NCBI RefSeq assembly: GCF_018131075.1
Contig: NZ_JAFCLS010000008.1
Span: 124,001 to 188,000 of the forward strand
DNA from: Bradyrhizobium sp. JYMT SZCCT0428
Lineage (GTDB): Bacteria; Pseudomonadota; Alphaproteobacteria; Rhizobiales; Xanthobacteraceae
Length of the DNA stretch: 64,000 nucleotides
Reading direction: 5' to 3'
The position numbers and the translations under genes were made by a program. Positions within the stretch are counted from its first letter, which is position 1, and every line of letters begins with the position of its first letter. The notes below the pieces were generated by a model. That model saw only the letters and a list, made by a program, of their open reading frames with translations, did no database searches and was not told the DNA's origin. Positions 52,783 through 62,631 of the stretch are shown here, piece by piece.

Positions 52783-53295
52783 ATGAGCGAACTTTCCGTC
52801 ACCATATTACCCGAAACGCCAAAGGACGCGCAGGCCATCGAGCGTCTGCTCGAACGCACCTTCGGCCCCGGCCGCTTCGTGCTGAGCGCCTACCGGCTGC
52901 GCGAGCACGTCGATCATCTGCTCGATCTGTCGTTCACGGCACGGATCGGCACGCTGATGGTCGGCTCGGTGCGCCAGCTGCCGGTTTGCATCGGCGATAC
53001 CCCCGCCTTGATGCTCGGTCCGTTGACGGTCGAGCCGCCGTTTCGCAGCCGCGGCGTCGGGCGCATGCTGCTCGATCGCGCCCTTGCGGATGCCAAGGCA
53101 AAGGGCCATCGCCTGGTCATTCTGGTCGGCGACGAGGCCTATTACAACCGTGTCGGCTTCAAGGCCGTGCCGAAGGGGCGGATGACCATGCCCGGCCCGG
53201 TCGATTACAGCCGCCTCCTGGTCGCCGAACTCGTCGACGGCGCCTTCGATGGCGTCTCCGGTGCCATTCGCCCGGACTGGAGCAAGGCGCGCTGA
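52783..53295 (+). CDS. GNAT-family N-acetyltransferase
   Basis: 170 residues. The acetyl-CoA site reads LTVEPPFRSRGVGRMLLDRALADAKAKGHRLVILVGDEAYYNRVGFKAVPKG, a clear GNAT motif A with the terminal YYxRxGF. It resembles the YhbS subgroup. Substrate unknown. Convergent with the TonB receptor gene, 24 bases between stops. Confidence 0.9.
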   Translation: MSELSVTILPETPKDAQAIERLLERTFGPGRFVLSAYRLREHVDHLLDLSFTARIGTLMVGSVRQLPVCIGDTPALMLGPLTVEPPFRSRGVGRMLLDRALADAKAKGHRLVILVGDEAYYNRVGFKAVPKGRMTMPGPVDYSRLLVAELVDGAFDGVSGAIRPDWSKAR

Positions 53296-53319
53296 TCTCG
53301 CCCTGCTCCAGCGGGGCTG

Positions 53320-55698
53320 CTAGAACTTCAAATTCGCAAACGCCCGCATTCCGATGCCCGGCAACAGAACCTCGTCCTTGTTGTACGATACCGAGTTGCG
53401 GATGTTTTCGTTCAACAGGTTGTTGCCGACCAGGCCAACCGTCATTTCCCGCGCGCCGAACCAGGACGCATCGAGCTTGGTCCTGTAACTGAGTTCGGCC
53501 TTCAACAGATTATATCCCGCCGTCGGCGTCTCGCCGATCACGGCGATATCGTTCTGCGCGAAGGCGTGCAGCAGATTGACGCGCGCCAGCCAGTTGGCGT
53601 CGCGATAGAACAGGCCGCCTCCGAGCCGCTGCGGTGGAATCCGCGGTACGTTGGTCCCGTCCTCGAAGGTCGCGCGGACGATATCGTATTGTCCCTCGAT
53701 CCCGAACAGGCCGTTCCAGACCGGCAGCACGTCGTACTGAAACTGGAATTCGCCGCCGCGGAAGGTGGCGTCGCGCTGGGAGTAGATCGCCTGGTTGAGT
53801 TCGAGACCCGGGCCGGCCTGGCACACGCCGTCTTCGCACGTGTTGCCGGTCAGCCGCCGATAGATGAAGCCGTTGAACTTGGTGTAATAGCCGGTGATTT
53901 CAAATCGCAAGGGGCCTGTTGCCCGTCGCAATCCGACTTCGACCGATTTCGCGGTCTCGATACCCAGATTGGGATTGCCGATATCGAATGTGACGGTCGC
54001 ATCGTGACCGCCGCGTGAAAACAGCTCGGCGGGCTTGGGGGCGCGCTCGACATATTGGCCGGTGATGCTCGCAACCAGATTCCATGGAAGATTCTGGATC
54101 AGGCCGATACTCCCGCTCTTCGGCGCGAAGTTGAGGTTGCGCGGCGTGGCGGGGCCAATGGCACCGGGATCGACGTTGAGGTCGAACTCATCCGGAATGA
54201 AGGCCGGCGTCGTTCCAGTCAGGTGGGCGTGCTCGATACGCCCGGCAATCTGCGCCTTTGTCGTATCGCTGAATTTCAGTTCGTTGAAAATGTATCCGGC
54301 GACCTTGGTGTTCTTGTTGGGATCCCACAAGCCGTTCACTGGACTGCCGATATCATCCGGGCTCGGTGCTGTGAGTTCCTGATGCGAGGCCTGGATGCCG
54401 ACAGCCGTGGTGAGGGCGGCGAAGCGGACGTTGAACGGTGCCAGCTGTACCTCGACGCGGCCTTCCTGCTCCTTGTTGGTGAAGGTCTGGCGCACGCCCA
54501 GCGTCGTCAGATCGGCGGGGTCGGCGAGGCCGATCTCATTGTGCTTATAGTCGGTGGCGCCCGCCCAGAAGCGCACCGTATCGATCGCCGCCGCGTCCGG
54601 CCGGTATTCGCCCTTGGCCGTGAATTTGGTTTGGCGCGCGTCGATCCGGGTCTGGTGATCGGCGCCGTCGATGCCGGGTATGTGATAGAGCGTGTCGTTC
54701 TGCGTGACGGCGGCGCCGATGAATCCGCCATGGAAGAAATACGAACCGCCGATCGATGCGCCGGTGGCCTGCGCCGCGGAGTTCGGCTGGCGTCCATCGA
54801 CCGGCCGGGTCTGGTCGAACAGATAGGGATAGCTCGGAATGTTGTAATCGCTCGACTTGCGTCCATAGGCGTCGGCATGAATGGCAACATTGCCGCCGCC
54901 GGCGTCGAGCAGAATGCCGCCTTCGACGCCGCGATCGACCGAATTGACCGCGGTGCGGGTCTCGACGTTCAGGCACCCCGGAGCTGCGGCATTGGCGAGC
55001 GGGGCCTTCACCGGAAGTCCATAGGTCTGGAACGGGGGGGCCGCGCAGGTGGGCAAAGCGTCCGGAATGCGGTTGTTGGTGGCGCTGACAACGCCACCGA
55101 TCGCCGTGGACCCGTAACGCAGGGTTGCCGGTCCGCGGATGACCTCGATCTGATTGGTGGAAAGCGGATCGATCGGCACGAAGTGATCTTCGCCGAGGTC
55201 CGAGGCGCCGTTGCTGCCGATCCCGTTCTCGACGATGCCGACGCGATTGACGTCGAGACCCCTGATGATCGGCCGGCTTGACGCTCCGGGCGCGAAGCTC
55301 GAGCCGGTGATCCCGGGCTTGGAGAACAGGAGATCGCCGAGCGTGCCACCGCCCTGCCGGCGGATTTCCTCGTTGGGTATGACGGTGACGGTAGCGAACT
55401 GGTCGGTCACGACAGGCAGCACACCCTGTTGAGGTGCGGCGGCGACGGGGGCCGGTTGCGGCTCGTTATCGCGTTCGCGATTGCGGCCGGGCACGCCGCG
55501 GGCGACGCGCGCCGGCTTTCGCGCCGGGGTCACGTTCCGCCGCACGATCGGGCTTGGCGCCGTCACGGTGATTTCCGGCAGTTGTGTCGAGGAGGATGGC
55601 GCGGCCGCGTCCTGGGCCATCGCGCCGTTGCCGACCGCGCACAGGAATAGCCAGCTTGCGCCACCGATATTGAGCGCTCGTCTTTTAGTGAATGTCAT
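53320..55698 (-). CDS. TonB-dependent receptor, ZnuD-like (probable zinc or zinc-complex uptake)
   Basis: 792 residues. A signal peptide (ALNIGGASWLFLCAVGNGAMAQ) is followed by a Pro/Arg-rich linker, the plug domain (about 95-215; TVIPNEEIRRQGGGTLGDLLFSKPGITGSSFAPGASSRPIIRGLDVNRV, ENGIGSNGASDLGEDH) and a 22-strand barrel ending in the aromatic LPGIGMRAFANLKF. It imports a nutrient across the outer membrane with TonB energy. Downstream of the His-rich DUF2946-like gene in a unit headed by a Zur-type palindrome, so zinc is the best guess. It is the classic ZnuD layout, but the ligand is not proven. Confidence 0.88.
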   Translation of the reverse strand: MTFTKRRALNIGGASWLFLCAVGNGAMAQDAAAPSSSTQLPEITVTAPSPIVRRNVTPARKPARVARGVPGRNRERDNEPQPAPVAAAPQQGVLPVVTDQFATVTVIPNEEIRRQGGGTLGDLLFSKPGITGSSFAPGASSRPIIRGLDVNRVGIVENGIGSNGASDLGEDHFVPIDPLSTNQIEVIRGPATLRYGSTAIGGVVSATNNRIPDALPTCAAPPFQTYGLPVKAPLANAAAPGCLNVETRTAVNSVDRGVEGGILLDAGGGNVAIHADAYGRKSSDYNIPSYPYLFDQTRPVDGRQPNSAAQATGASIGGSYFFHGGFIGAAVTQNDTLYHIPGIDGADHQTRIDARQTKFTAKGEYRPDAAAIDTVRFWAGATDYKHNEIGLADPADLTTLGVRQTFTNKEQEGRVEVQLAPFNVRFAALTTAVGIQASHQELTAPSPDDIGSPVNGLWDPNKNTKVAGYIFNELKFSDTTKAQIAGRIEHAHLTGTTPAFIPDEFDLNVDPGAIGPATPRNLNFAPKSGSIGLIQNLPWNLVASITGQYVERAPKPAELFSRGGHDATVTFDIGNPNLGIETAKSVEVGLRRATGPLRFEITGYYTKFNGFIYRRLTGNTCEDGVCQAGPGLELNQAIYSQRDATFRGGEFQFQYDVLPVWNGLFGIEGQYDIVRATFEDGTNVPRIPPQRLGGGLFYRDANWLARVNLLHAFAQNDIAVIGETPTAGYNLLKAELSYRTKLDASWFGAREMTVGLVGNNLLNENIRNSVSYNKDEVLLPGIGMRAFANLKF

Positions 55699-55804
55699 TG
55701 TCCCGATCCTGATTCCGTCAAGCGACGGATCGATTCGATTATCCCTTGGCGGATCGGCCACGTGTCACGCGGCGATCCCCTTCGGGCGCATCAGTCAATC
55801 GATG

Positions 55805-56215
55805 TCAGGAGGCGGGAGGGGCGCGGGACTGGAACGGTGAGCGGACCGAACTCAGATGCGCGAATTCGGCGTCGGTCGTCAGGTATAGAAGTTCGATGGC
55901 CTGCGGCAGCAGCAACAGCGGCGGTGCCGAGAATACGAGGTTGTTGGCCAGCGAAATGACAGCGCAGATCGCGCAAGCCTCAGCCGGATGGTCGGTATCG
56001 TGATTGGACGGTGGCTGCGTTTGGGCGGCTTGGCCTGCCGCATCCGCTACGGCGGGGATCTGCGCATGATCGAGGTCAACCTGCGCTAGGCTGGTCGCGA
56101 TCGCAGGTGCGGCCGCGGCCGGGTGGTAATGCCCGCACGACAGCGCAAACTGGATCGCGAGCGCGAGCAGCGCCAGCCGCGAGCCGTGTTTGACGTTATT
56201 CCTGAACCACTTCAC
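55805..56215 (-). CDS. DUF2946-like small His-rich secreted protein
   Basis: 136 residues: signal-type N terminus (LALLALAIQFALSCGHYHP), His residues in GHYHP and NHDTDHP, a CAICAV motif in the middle hydrophobic segment, and a short polar end. These DUF2946 proteins sit with metal-uptake genes; a periplasmic or membrane metal-handling role is inferred. First gene after the Zur-type box at 56266-56280 and 106 bases before the TonB receptor gene, same strand. Confidence 0.78.
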   Translation of the reverse strand: MKWFRNNVKHGSRLALLALAIQFALSCGHYHPAAAAPAIATSLAQVDLDHAQIPAVADAAGQAAQTQPPSNHDTDHPAEACAICAVISLANNLVFSAPPLLLLPQAIELLYLTTDAEFAHLSSVRSPFQSRAPPAS

Positions 56216-56265
56216 GACGATGGAGGCCTTGTCCCGGGCCGGCCAAGGTGTCTCGGCCTTCCCAA

Positions 56266-56280
56266 TGTTATATTATAACA
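56266..56280. promoter_or_regulatory. Zur-type palindrome 1
   Basis: TGTTATATTATAACA is a perfect palindrome (TGTTAT-N3-ATAACA), part of a 17-base ATGTTATATTATAACAT, 50 bases before the DUF2946-like start. It matches the alphaproteobacterial Zur consensus TGTTATNNNATAACA. The gap to the CobW gene (56216-56522) holds no gene, only this and the second palindrome. Confidence 0.85.
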
Positions 56281-56444
56281 TCAGCGGTGGTCCGCGGGGT
56301 CAACCGTGCTTGTTCCGGGTGCCGACGCAATTCAAAGCGTGTGTGTGATTCACGCAACGGTATGCGGGTCGAGCGGATCATCGTCGATTGGGCGCACCCG
56401 GCGTCCCTCAGTTTTCCCGGTTGACAGCCGAGCTGCGTTGGGAT

Positions 56445-56459
56445 TGTTATGTTATAACA
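56445..56459. promoter_or_regulatory. Zur-type palindrome 2
   Basis: TGTTATGTTATAACA has the same perfect TGTTAT-N3-ATAACA form, 63 bases before the CobW start at 56523. The two boxes are 179 bases apart. Confidence 0.85.
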
Positions 56460-56522
56460 TTACATATCCGCGTCGCCGTCGTCGTTTGGGATTCCGTGAA
56501 CTGAACAGGCTCTTTGACCTCG

Positions 56523-57731
56523 ATGCGAAAACTCCCCGTCACCGTCTTGTCCGGCTTCCTCGGGGCTGGAAAGACAACTTTGCTAAACCACGTGCTGAAC
56601 AACCGTCGCGGCCTGAAAGTTGCGGTGATTGTGAACGACATGAGCGAGGTCAACATCGACGCCGACCTGGTCCGCGATGGCGGTGCGAACCTGTCGCGGA
56701 CTGACGAAAAACTGGTTGAAATGACCAACGGGTGCATTTGCTGCACGCTGCGAGACGATCTCTTGAAGGAAATCCGTGGGCTCGCCGAAAGCGACAGGTT
56801 CGACTACCTCCTGATCGAATCGACCGGCATTTCCGAACCGCTCCCGGTTGCGGCGACGTTCGATTTCCGGACCGAGGAGGGCGACAGTCTTTCCGACGTG
56901 GCAATACTCGACACCATGGTAACCGTGGTCGATGCCGTAAACTTGCTGCGGGACTATTCCTCGACCGACTTCATAAGGGATCGCGGCGAGTCGCTCGGCG
57001 CTGATGACAAGCGAACGATGGTGGATCTGCTGGTCGAGCAGATCGAATTCGCTGACGTGGTGGTGCTCAACAAGATCGGCGATGCTTCCAATGACCAGTT
57101 GGAGGCCGCCCGCAAAATCATTCGCGCGCTGAACCCCGCTGCCGACATCGTGGAGACCGATTTCTCCAACGCGCCGTTCGAGCGCATTCTCAACACCGGT
57201 CGTTTTGATTTTGAGCGGGCGCAGCAGCATCCGCTGTGGTTCAAGGAACTATACGGCTTCGCCAACCATACGCCGGAGACAGAACAATACGGCGTCGGCA
57301 GCTTTGTCTATCGGGCGCGTCGACCGTTCGATCCCATGAAGTTCTATCAATTCCTGAGGGAAAGCTGGGCCGGAGTCATCCGCGCCAAAGGGCATTTCTG
57401 GATCGCGACGCGTCCGCAATGGCTGGGTGAATTGAGTCAGGCTGGCGCGATTGTCCGAACGGAAGGTCTGGGCTTTTGGTGGGCCAATGTCCCTGCCGAC
57501 CGCTGGCCGGACGACCCGTTCTGGCGGCAATCGCTCAAGAAGAACTGGAACGAACTGTACGGCGATCGCCGGCAGGAGATCGTCTTCATCGGCACCGCCA
57601 TGGACGAGGACGCCATCACGGCGCGGCTCGACGCATGTCTTGTTCCGGGAAAGTCCGGCATGCACATCGATGAATGGGCTAGTCTGCCCGATCCATTCCC
57701 CAGATGGCGTCGCGCCGATGAGGCCGCTTAG
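56523..57731 (+). CDS. CobW/COG0523-family GTPase, probable zinc metallochaperone
   Basis: 402 residues from the ATG; an in-frame TTG at 56514 is an alternative. P-loop [15 protein letters not shown] (about 8-22), the metal-binding CICC in [15 protein letters not shown] (Cys 71, 73, 74), VVLNKIGD and a C-terminal CobW_C domain ([30 protein letters not shown]). Under zinc limitation such YciC/ZigA-type proteins deliver zinc to targets. It is divergent from the DUF2946-like/TonB receptor unit, each side with its own Zur-type box. Confidence 0.93.
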   Translation: MRKLPVTVLSGFLGAGKTTLLNHVLNNRRGLKVAVIVNDMSEVNIDADLVRDGGANLSRTDEKLVEMTNGCICCTLRDDLLKEIRGLAESDRFDYLLIESTGISEPLPVAATFDFRTEEGDSLSDVAILDTMVTVVDAVNLLRDYSSTDFIRDRGESLGADDKRTMVDLLVEQIEFADVVVLNKIGDASNDQLEAARKIIRALNPAADIVETDFSNAPFERILNTGRFDFERAQQHPLWFKELYGFANHTPETEQYGVGSFVYRARRPFDPMKFYQFLRESWAGVIRAKGHFWIATRPQWLGELSQAGAIVRTEGLGFWWANVPADRWPDDPFWRQSLKKNWNELYGDRRQEIVFIGTAMDEDAITARLDACLVPGKSGMHIDEWASLPDPFPRWRRADEAA

Positions 57732-57749
57732 CCATTCGGCGCGTTGCTT

Positions 57750-59813
57750 CTAGCGCCCTTCGCGGATCCAGGTCGCGGCGAAGGCACCGAGCAACAGCAG
57801 CAGGCCGATCAGGCCGGCGAACATCGGCAGCACGCCGACGCCTTTGACGACGCTGGCGTCGCGCATCTTCACGCCCATCCAGCCGTCGCCGCGGAAGATG
57901 CTGGTGGAGCGCACCGGCACGATGCGGGGCAGGTCGATGCTTGACCCGTCGACCACGCGTCGCGCGTCGCCGCCGGTCGCTTGCGCCAGCGGCTTGAGCA
58001 TTTCGATCGTCGACGTGACTTCGGAAAATTCCCTCGGGTTGGTCGGTCCGACATTGATCAGCGCCTTCAGCGTGCCGTCGGTCGCCTGCCACAGGCCGAG
58101 TTCGCTTGCCGGCAGGGTCGAGCGCCAGGTGCCGGGATCGCTCGCGGTCAGCGTCAATTCGCGGGTGGCACCGCTCGGCGAGGTCACCGTCACGGGTGCG
58201 ACGGTGTCGGCCATGGTCTGTCGCAGCACCACGAGGTCCTTGCCCTGGATCTGCAGGCGCAGCGCCTCTTCGTCGAGATCAGGCTGCTTCATCAGCCAAT
58301 GCGACATCCGCCGCAACAGATCGAGATGTGGACCGCCGCCTTCATAACCGCGCGCCCACAGCCAGATATGGTCCGACAGCAGCAGCGCGACGCGGCCCTC
58401 GCCGAAGCGCGACAGCAGCAGCAGCGGCTTGCCGTCGGCGCCGGTCATGACCGGCGGCGTGATGGCGTTGCGCGTCTCCACGGTGCGGAAGAACCGGCTC
58501 CAGCGCGGCGGTTCGTTGGCGGAGCCTTCGAGGCCGCGCGTCACCGGATGACGTTTACCGATGTCGCTCAGACGTGCGTAAAACGGCTTCTCGGAGACGC
58601 CGACGGGTTCGGCCGGCAGCACCGAATCCAAAGGCGTGCGCCAGATGCTGCTGGTCGAGGCGTAGTCAGGCCCGGCGGACACCAGCACCGCGCCGCCGGC
58701 GCGCACATAGCGCGCCATATTCTCGAAATAGGGGATCGGCAGCACGCCCTGGCGGGCGTAGCGATCGAAGATGATCAGCTGGAATTCGTTGATCTTCTGC
58801 TGGAACAGTTCGCGGGTCGGAAACGCGATCAGCGACAGTTCGTTGATCGGCGTGCCGTCCTGCTTCTCCGGCGGGCGCAGAATGGTGAAATGCACGAGGT
58901 CGATGCTGGCGTCGGACTTCAACAGATTGCGCCAGGTGCGTTCGCCGGAATGCGGCTCGCCGGATACCAGCAACACGCGCAATTTATCGCGCACACCTTC
59001 GATCGCGACCACGGCGCGGTTGTTGACCAGCGTCAGTTCGTTCTCGAGCGGCGAGGCCTCGATCTCGACGATGTTGGAGCCGGCATGCTTGATGTCGATA
59101 TCAACATTGGCGGTCTGGCCGCTTTGCAAGGTGCGTTCGTTGATCACCTCGCCGTCGCGGCGCACGACGATTCTGGCGCGCTGGCCGGTGACGCCCTGGT
59201 CGTCCAGCCGGTAGGTGATGGTCTGGGGCTGGCCGACGATGCCGAATCTTGGCGCGGCCGAAATCGCGACGCGGCGGTCACGCTCGTCCTTGCGGCCGGT
59301 GACCAGTGCATGCACCGGCGCCTGGAAGCCCAACGCCGCGGCGTTGGCGGGAATGTCGTGGACGCGGCCGTCGGTGATCAGGAAGGCGCCGGCGACGCGA
59401 TCGACGGGAACATCCGCCAGCGCCGACGACAACGCGCCGAACAGCTTGGTGCCGTCGGTTTCGCCGTCGGCCTGTCCGGCGTCGACGACGCGCACTTCCA
59501 GTCCCTTGACCTTCTTGAGGCTGTCGACCAGGGCTTCCTGCGCCTTCGCCGTCTCCTCATTGCGGGTGCCGAAATTCTGGCTCGGGCTCTTGTCGATGAC
59601 CACGGCGGCGACCGACGACAACGGCTCGCGGTCTTCGCGCGTGAAGGAGGGGTTGGCGAGCGCGAGCAAGATCAGCGCCAGCGCGGTGACGCGCACGGCC
59701 GCGCCCCGCGCGCGGCCGATCAGCAGCAGCACCGAGATCGCGACGATCGCGGCCAGCGCGATCCACAGCACGAGGGTCGGGACGAGGGGGGTGAACGCGA
59801 TGCCGTATTGCAT
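57750..59813 (-). CDS. large membrane protein of the MoxR/DUF58 operon (687 aa)
   Basis: Three membrane helices: two at the N terminus (LVPTLVLWIALAAIVAISVLLLIG; VTALALILLALANPSF) and one at the C terminus (GVGVLPMFAGLIGLLLLLGAFAATWI). Between them lies a long periplasmic or cytoplasmic part with a VWA-like start (SVAAVVIDKSPSQNFG, FLITDGRVHD) and a GATase1-like segment (YVRAGGAVLVSAGPDY, PVTRGLEG). No clear catalytic residues. It is the last gene of the coupled operon, 4 bases after the DUF4159 gene. Role probably tied to MoxR-dependent assembly. Confidence 0.85.
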   Translation of the reverse strand: MQYGIAFTPLVPTLVLWIALAAIVAISVLLLIGRARGAAVRVTALALILLALANPSFTREDREPLSSVAAVVIDKSPSQNFGTRNEETAKAQEALVDSLKKVKGLEVRVVDAGQADGETDGTKLFGALSSALADVPVDRVAGAFLITDGRVHDIPANAAALGFQAPVHALVTGRKDERDRRVAISAAPRFGIVGQPQTITYRLDDQGVTGQRARIVVRRDGEVINERTLQSGQTANVDIDIKHAGSNIVEIEASPLENELTLVNNRAVVAIEGVRDKLRVLLVSGEPHSGERTWRNLLKSDASIDLVHFTILRPPEKQDGTPINELSLIAFPTRELFQQKINEFQLIIFDRYARQGVLPIPYFENMARYVRAGGAVLVSAGPDYASTSSIWRTPLDSVLPAEPVGVSEKPFYARLSDIGKRHPVTRGLEGSANEPPRWSRFFRTVETRNAITPPVMTGADGKPLLLLSRFGEGRVALLLSDHIWLWARGYEGGGPHLDLLRRMSHWLMKQPDLDEEALRLQIQGKDLVVLRQTMADTVAPVTVTSPSGATRELTLTASDPGTWRSTLPASELGLWQATDGTLKALINVGPTNPREFSEVTSTIEMLKPLAQATGGDARRVVDGSSIDLPRIVPVRSTSIFRGDGWMGVKMRDASVVKGVGVLPMFAGLIGLLLLLGAFAATWIREGR

Positions 59814-59817
59814 GCCG

Positions 59818-62631
59818 TTACTGCCCCAACCGTTCGATGAGGGCAGGCGCGTGCACCTGGTCGGCCTTGTAGTTGCCGGTCAGCGTGTACATCACGATGT
59901 TGACGCCGGCGCGGAAGGCGAATTCGCGCTGGCGCGGCTCGCTCGGCGACAGCGGCAGCATCGGCTGGCCATCGGGACGGATCGCCCAGGCGCCGGCAAG
60001 ATCGTTCGAGGTGATGATGATCGGCGAGACGCCGTCGCCGCCGCGCGCAGGGCGCGATGCGGCTTCGTCGTCATCCTCGCGTGGCAGGGTTTCGACCCAG
60101 GTCTGACCCGAGTTGAACCGGCCCGGAAAATCCCGCAGCAGATAAAACGTCTTGGTCAGCACGTGCTCGCGCGGCACCGGCTCGAGCTCGGGCACATCGA
60201 GCGAGGAGAGGATCTCGCGCAAGGTGCGCATGCCCGCCGTCTGCGATGCGCCGTTCTCGCCCGGTGGCGCCTCGATGGCGTCGCGGGTGTCGAATACGAC
60301 CGTGCCGCCCTGCTTCATATAGGCGTCGATGCGGTTGATGGCGTCCTGCGGTGGTTTCGGCGCACCCGGTACTACCGGCCAGTAGATCAGCGGGAAGAAC
60401 GCCAGCTCGTCGCGCGCGGGATCGATGCCGACGGGGTCGCCGGCTTCCAGCGCGGTGCGCTGGGCGAGAAACAGCGTTAGTCCCGACATGCCTGACTTGA
60501 CGATGGAATCGACGTCGGCATTGCCGGTGACGACATAAGCGAGGCGCGTCTGCGAGACTGACTTGATCGCAAAATCGTCATTGTCGGCGGCGCGAAGCGG
60601 GGCGGGCGCGATCGACGTCGCGGCCAGGATCATCGCCAATACCAATGCTGCGGGCGCAGCACGGCGCCGCCACAGCGCGGCAAGGCCCGCGCCGAGCATG
60701 GCGACCACGATCGCATCGATCAGGAACAGCGCCAGCGATGACGACAACAGGATGCCGCGCAGGTCGCGCGGTTCGGCATTGGTATAGCTGGCGCGCCGGG
60801 CGCGCAGCGATGTCGTGTCGAGTGCTGCGATACGATCGGCTGAGGCCAGCGTGTTGACGGCGATCGGACCTTCGGCCGCGCCATAGAAGCCCGGCGGATG
60901 ATCTGCGGTGGCGCGGTCGCGATAATCGGCCGGCATCGGCTTGGCGGTGGAGGGCGGCGGGCCGAATGCGCCAAAGCCATCGAGCGTGCGCAGCGGCGCC
61001 ACGGTCTCGACATTGGTCGCTTCGCCGGCGACGCCCGCGCCCGGCTTTTGCGTGTAGCCGGACGTGTCGACCAGCCGCCGCAGCATCTCGACGAAGCTGC
61101 CGGACATCGGCAGGTCGGACCAGCGCGAGTCGGCGCCGACATGGAACAGGCTGAGGATGCCCTTGCCGCGATGCTCGCCGGTTACCAGCGGCGTGCCGTC
61201 TTCCAGCGAGGCCCAGCTCTTGGTTGCCAGCACGGCATCCGGTTCAGCCAGAACCTGGCGGTTGACGGTGACGTCCTTCGGTACCTGCAAGCCCGCGAAC
61301 GGACCGTCGGCGGCGAACGAGGCCATATGCTGCGGCTTTTCCCAGGTCAGGCTGCCGCCAAGGCTGCGGCCGCCGCGGCGCAGCTTGACCGGCACCAGAT
61401 CGTCATCGGCCTGAGCGAGGCGGGGACCTGCGAAACGCACCAGCACGCCGCCCTGGTCGATCCAGGCGTTGAGGCGTTCACGGATTTCCGGCGACAGCGT
61501 GCCGACATCGGCCAGCACGATCATCGGCAGCCGTTGATCGAGGAACTGTCCGATCACCTGCTGCGGCGCGCCGCGGTCGCCGAGCCGCACGTCGGCGAAC
61601 GGCGACAGCGCGCGGGTGAGATAGAAGGTGGAGGCGAGCAGCGGCTGCGCGGTGTCGCTGGTGGCGCCCGTGACGACGCCGATCGCGCGCCGCCGCCATC
61701 GCTTGTCGAGCAGCTGCACGGCGCCGGCGGATCGCTCACCGGCGATTTCCAGCCGCGAGATGTCGTTGCGCAGCTCGACCGGCAGTTCGAACGCGGCTTC
61801 GGCTTCGCGGTCCTGCGGCCCGAACGCGTAACGAGCTTCACCGATCGGCGAACCCTTGGCGTCGATCGCACGCACCACGCCGGCGGCAATGCCGCTATTG
61901 GTGCGCAATACTTTCACCGTCATCTTCGCCGCGGCGTTCTCGGCAGCGACCAGCGCCAGGGCCGGGGCTGCGCCGCCTTCATAGATCGTCAGCGTGCGAT
62001 CGCCGACCGTCTTGGCCAGCGCTTCCAGAAATTCGGTGCCGCGTCCGGTGTCGACGCCGTCGGATAGCCAGGCGAGTTCGGCATCGCCGGTGGTCTTGAG
62101 GAAGCGATCGAGCGCTGCGAGTGTTTCGACGCGCTCGATCGAATAGGGTTTTGGCGCCAGCTGGCGCAGTGCGACGCGCGCCGTGCCGCCCGGCATCAGC
62201 GTGACGTCGCGCGCGGGCTCGGACAATGGTACCAGCGCGACGCCGCGGCGGTCATTGTCGGCATTGGCGATCAACTCGTCGGCGGCCTTGATCCTGGTTT
62301 CCCAGCTCGAGGCTGCGCTCCAGCCGTCATCGAGCAGGATCACCAGCGGCGCCCTGCTGCCGCCGGCGGCGGTCTGTGGATTCCAGATCGGACCTGCGGC
62401 GGCGAGGATCACCAGGGCTGCTGCGGTCAGGCGCAACAGCGTCAGCCACCACGGCGTCCGCGACGGGGTTTCTTCCTTGGGCTTGATGTCGAACAGCAAC
62501 CGCGTCGGCGGAAATTCGATCCGCCTCGGACGCGGTGGCATCACCCGCAGCAGCCACCACAGCACCGGAAGGGACAACAGACCCAGCAGCAGCAGCGGTT
62601 GGGCAAAGGAGAGGGGCAGGCCCGCGATCAT
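59818..62631 (-). CDS. BatA-N / DUF4159 membrane protein
   Basis: 937 residues. The N terminus (LPLSFAQPLLLLGLLSLPVLWWLLRVMPPRPRRIEFPPTRLL) is the BatA double-helix anchor, then a VWA-like part (RAPLVILLDDGWSAASSWE), further membrane helices around residues 640-690 (LFLIDAIVVAMLGAGLAALW, APAALVLAMILAATSIAP), and a C-terminal DUF4159 domain (LAYVVTGNADVDSIVKSGMSGLTLFLAQRTALEAGDPVGIDPARDELAFFPLIYWPV). Such genes follow MoxR and DUF58 in alphaproteobacteria. Its start overlaps the DUF58 stop (ATGA). Confidence 0.9.
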   Translation of the reverse strand: MIAGLPLSFAQPLLLLGLLSLPVLWWLLRVMPPRPRRIEFPPTRLLFDIKPKEETPSRTPWWLTLLRLTAAALVILAAAGPIWNPQTAAGGSRAPLVILLDDGWSAASSWETRIKAADELIANADNDRRGVALVPLSEPARDVTLMPGGTARVALRQLAPKPYSIERVETLAALDRFLKTTGDAELAWLSDGVDTGRGTEFLEALAKTVGDRTLTIYEGGAAPALALVAAENAAAKMTVKVLRTNSGIAAGVVRAIDAKGSPIGEARYAFGPQDREAEAAFELPVELRNDISRLEIAGERSAGAVQLLDKRWRRRAIGVVTGATSDTAQPLLASTFYLTRALSPFADVRLGDRGAPQQVIGQFLDQRLPMIVLADVGTLSPEIRERLNAWIDQGGVLVRFAGPRLAQADDDLVPVKLRRGGRSLGGSLTWEKPQHMASFAADGPFAGLQVPKDVTVNRQVLAEPDAVLATKSWASLEDGTPLVTGEHRGKGILSLFHVGADSRWSDLPMSGSFVEMLRRLVDTSGYTQKPGAGVAGEATNVETVAPLRTLDGFGAFGPPPSTAKPMPADYRDRATADHPPGFYGAAEGPIAVNTLASADRIAALDTTSLRARRASYTNAEPRDLRGILLSSSLALFLIDAIVVAMLGAGLAALWRRRAAPAALVLAMILAATSIAPAPLRAADNDDFAIKSVSQTRLAYVVTGNADVDSIVKSGMSGLTLFLAQRTALEAGDPVGIDPARDELAFFPLIYWPVVPGAPKPPQDAINRIDAYMKQGGTVVFDTRDAIEAPPGENGASQTAGMRTLREILSSLDVPELEPVPREHVLTKTFYLLRDFPGRFNSGQTWVETLPREDDDEAASRPARGGDGVSPIIITSNDLAGAWAIRPDGQPMLPLSPSEPRQREFAFRAGVNIVMYTLTGNYKADQVHAPALIERLGQ

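Noticed and set aside
57981..59840. A 619-residue plus-strand frame opposite the 687-residue membrane protein
   Set aside because: Composition is that of a reverse-strand shadow; it overlaps a well-supported gene over its whole length.
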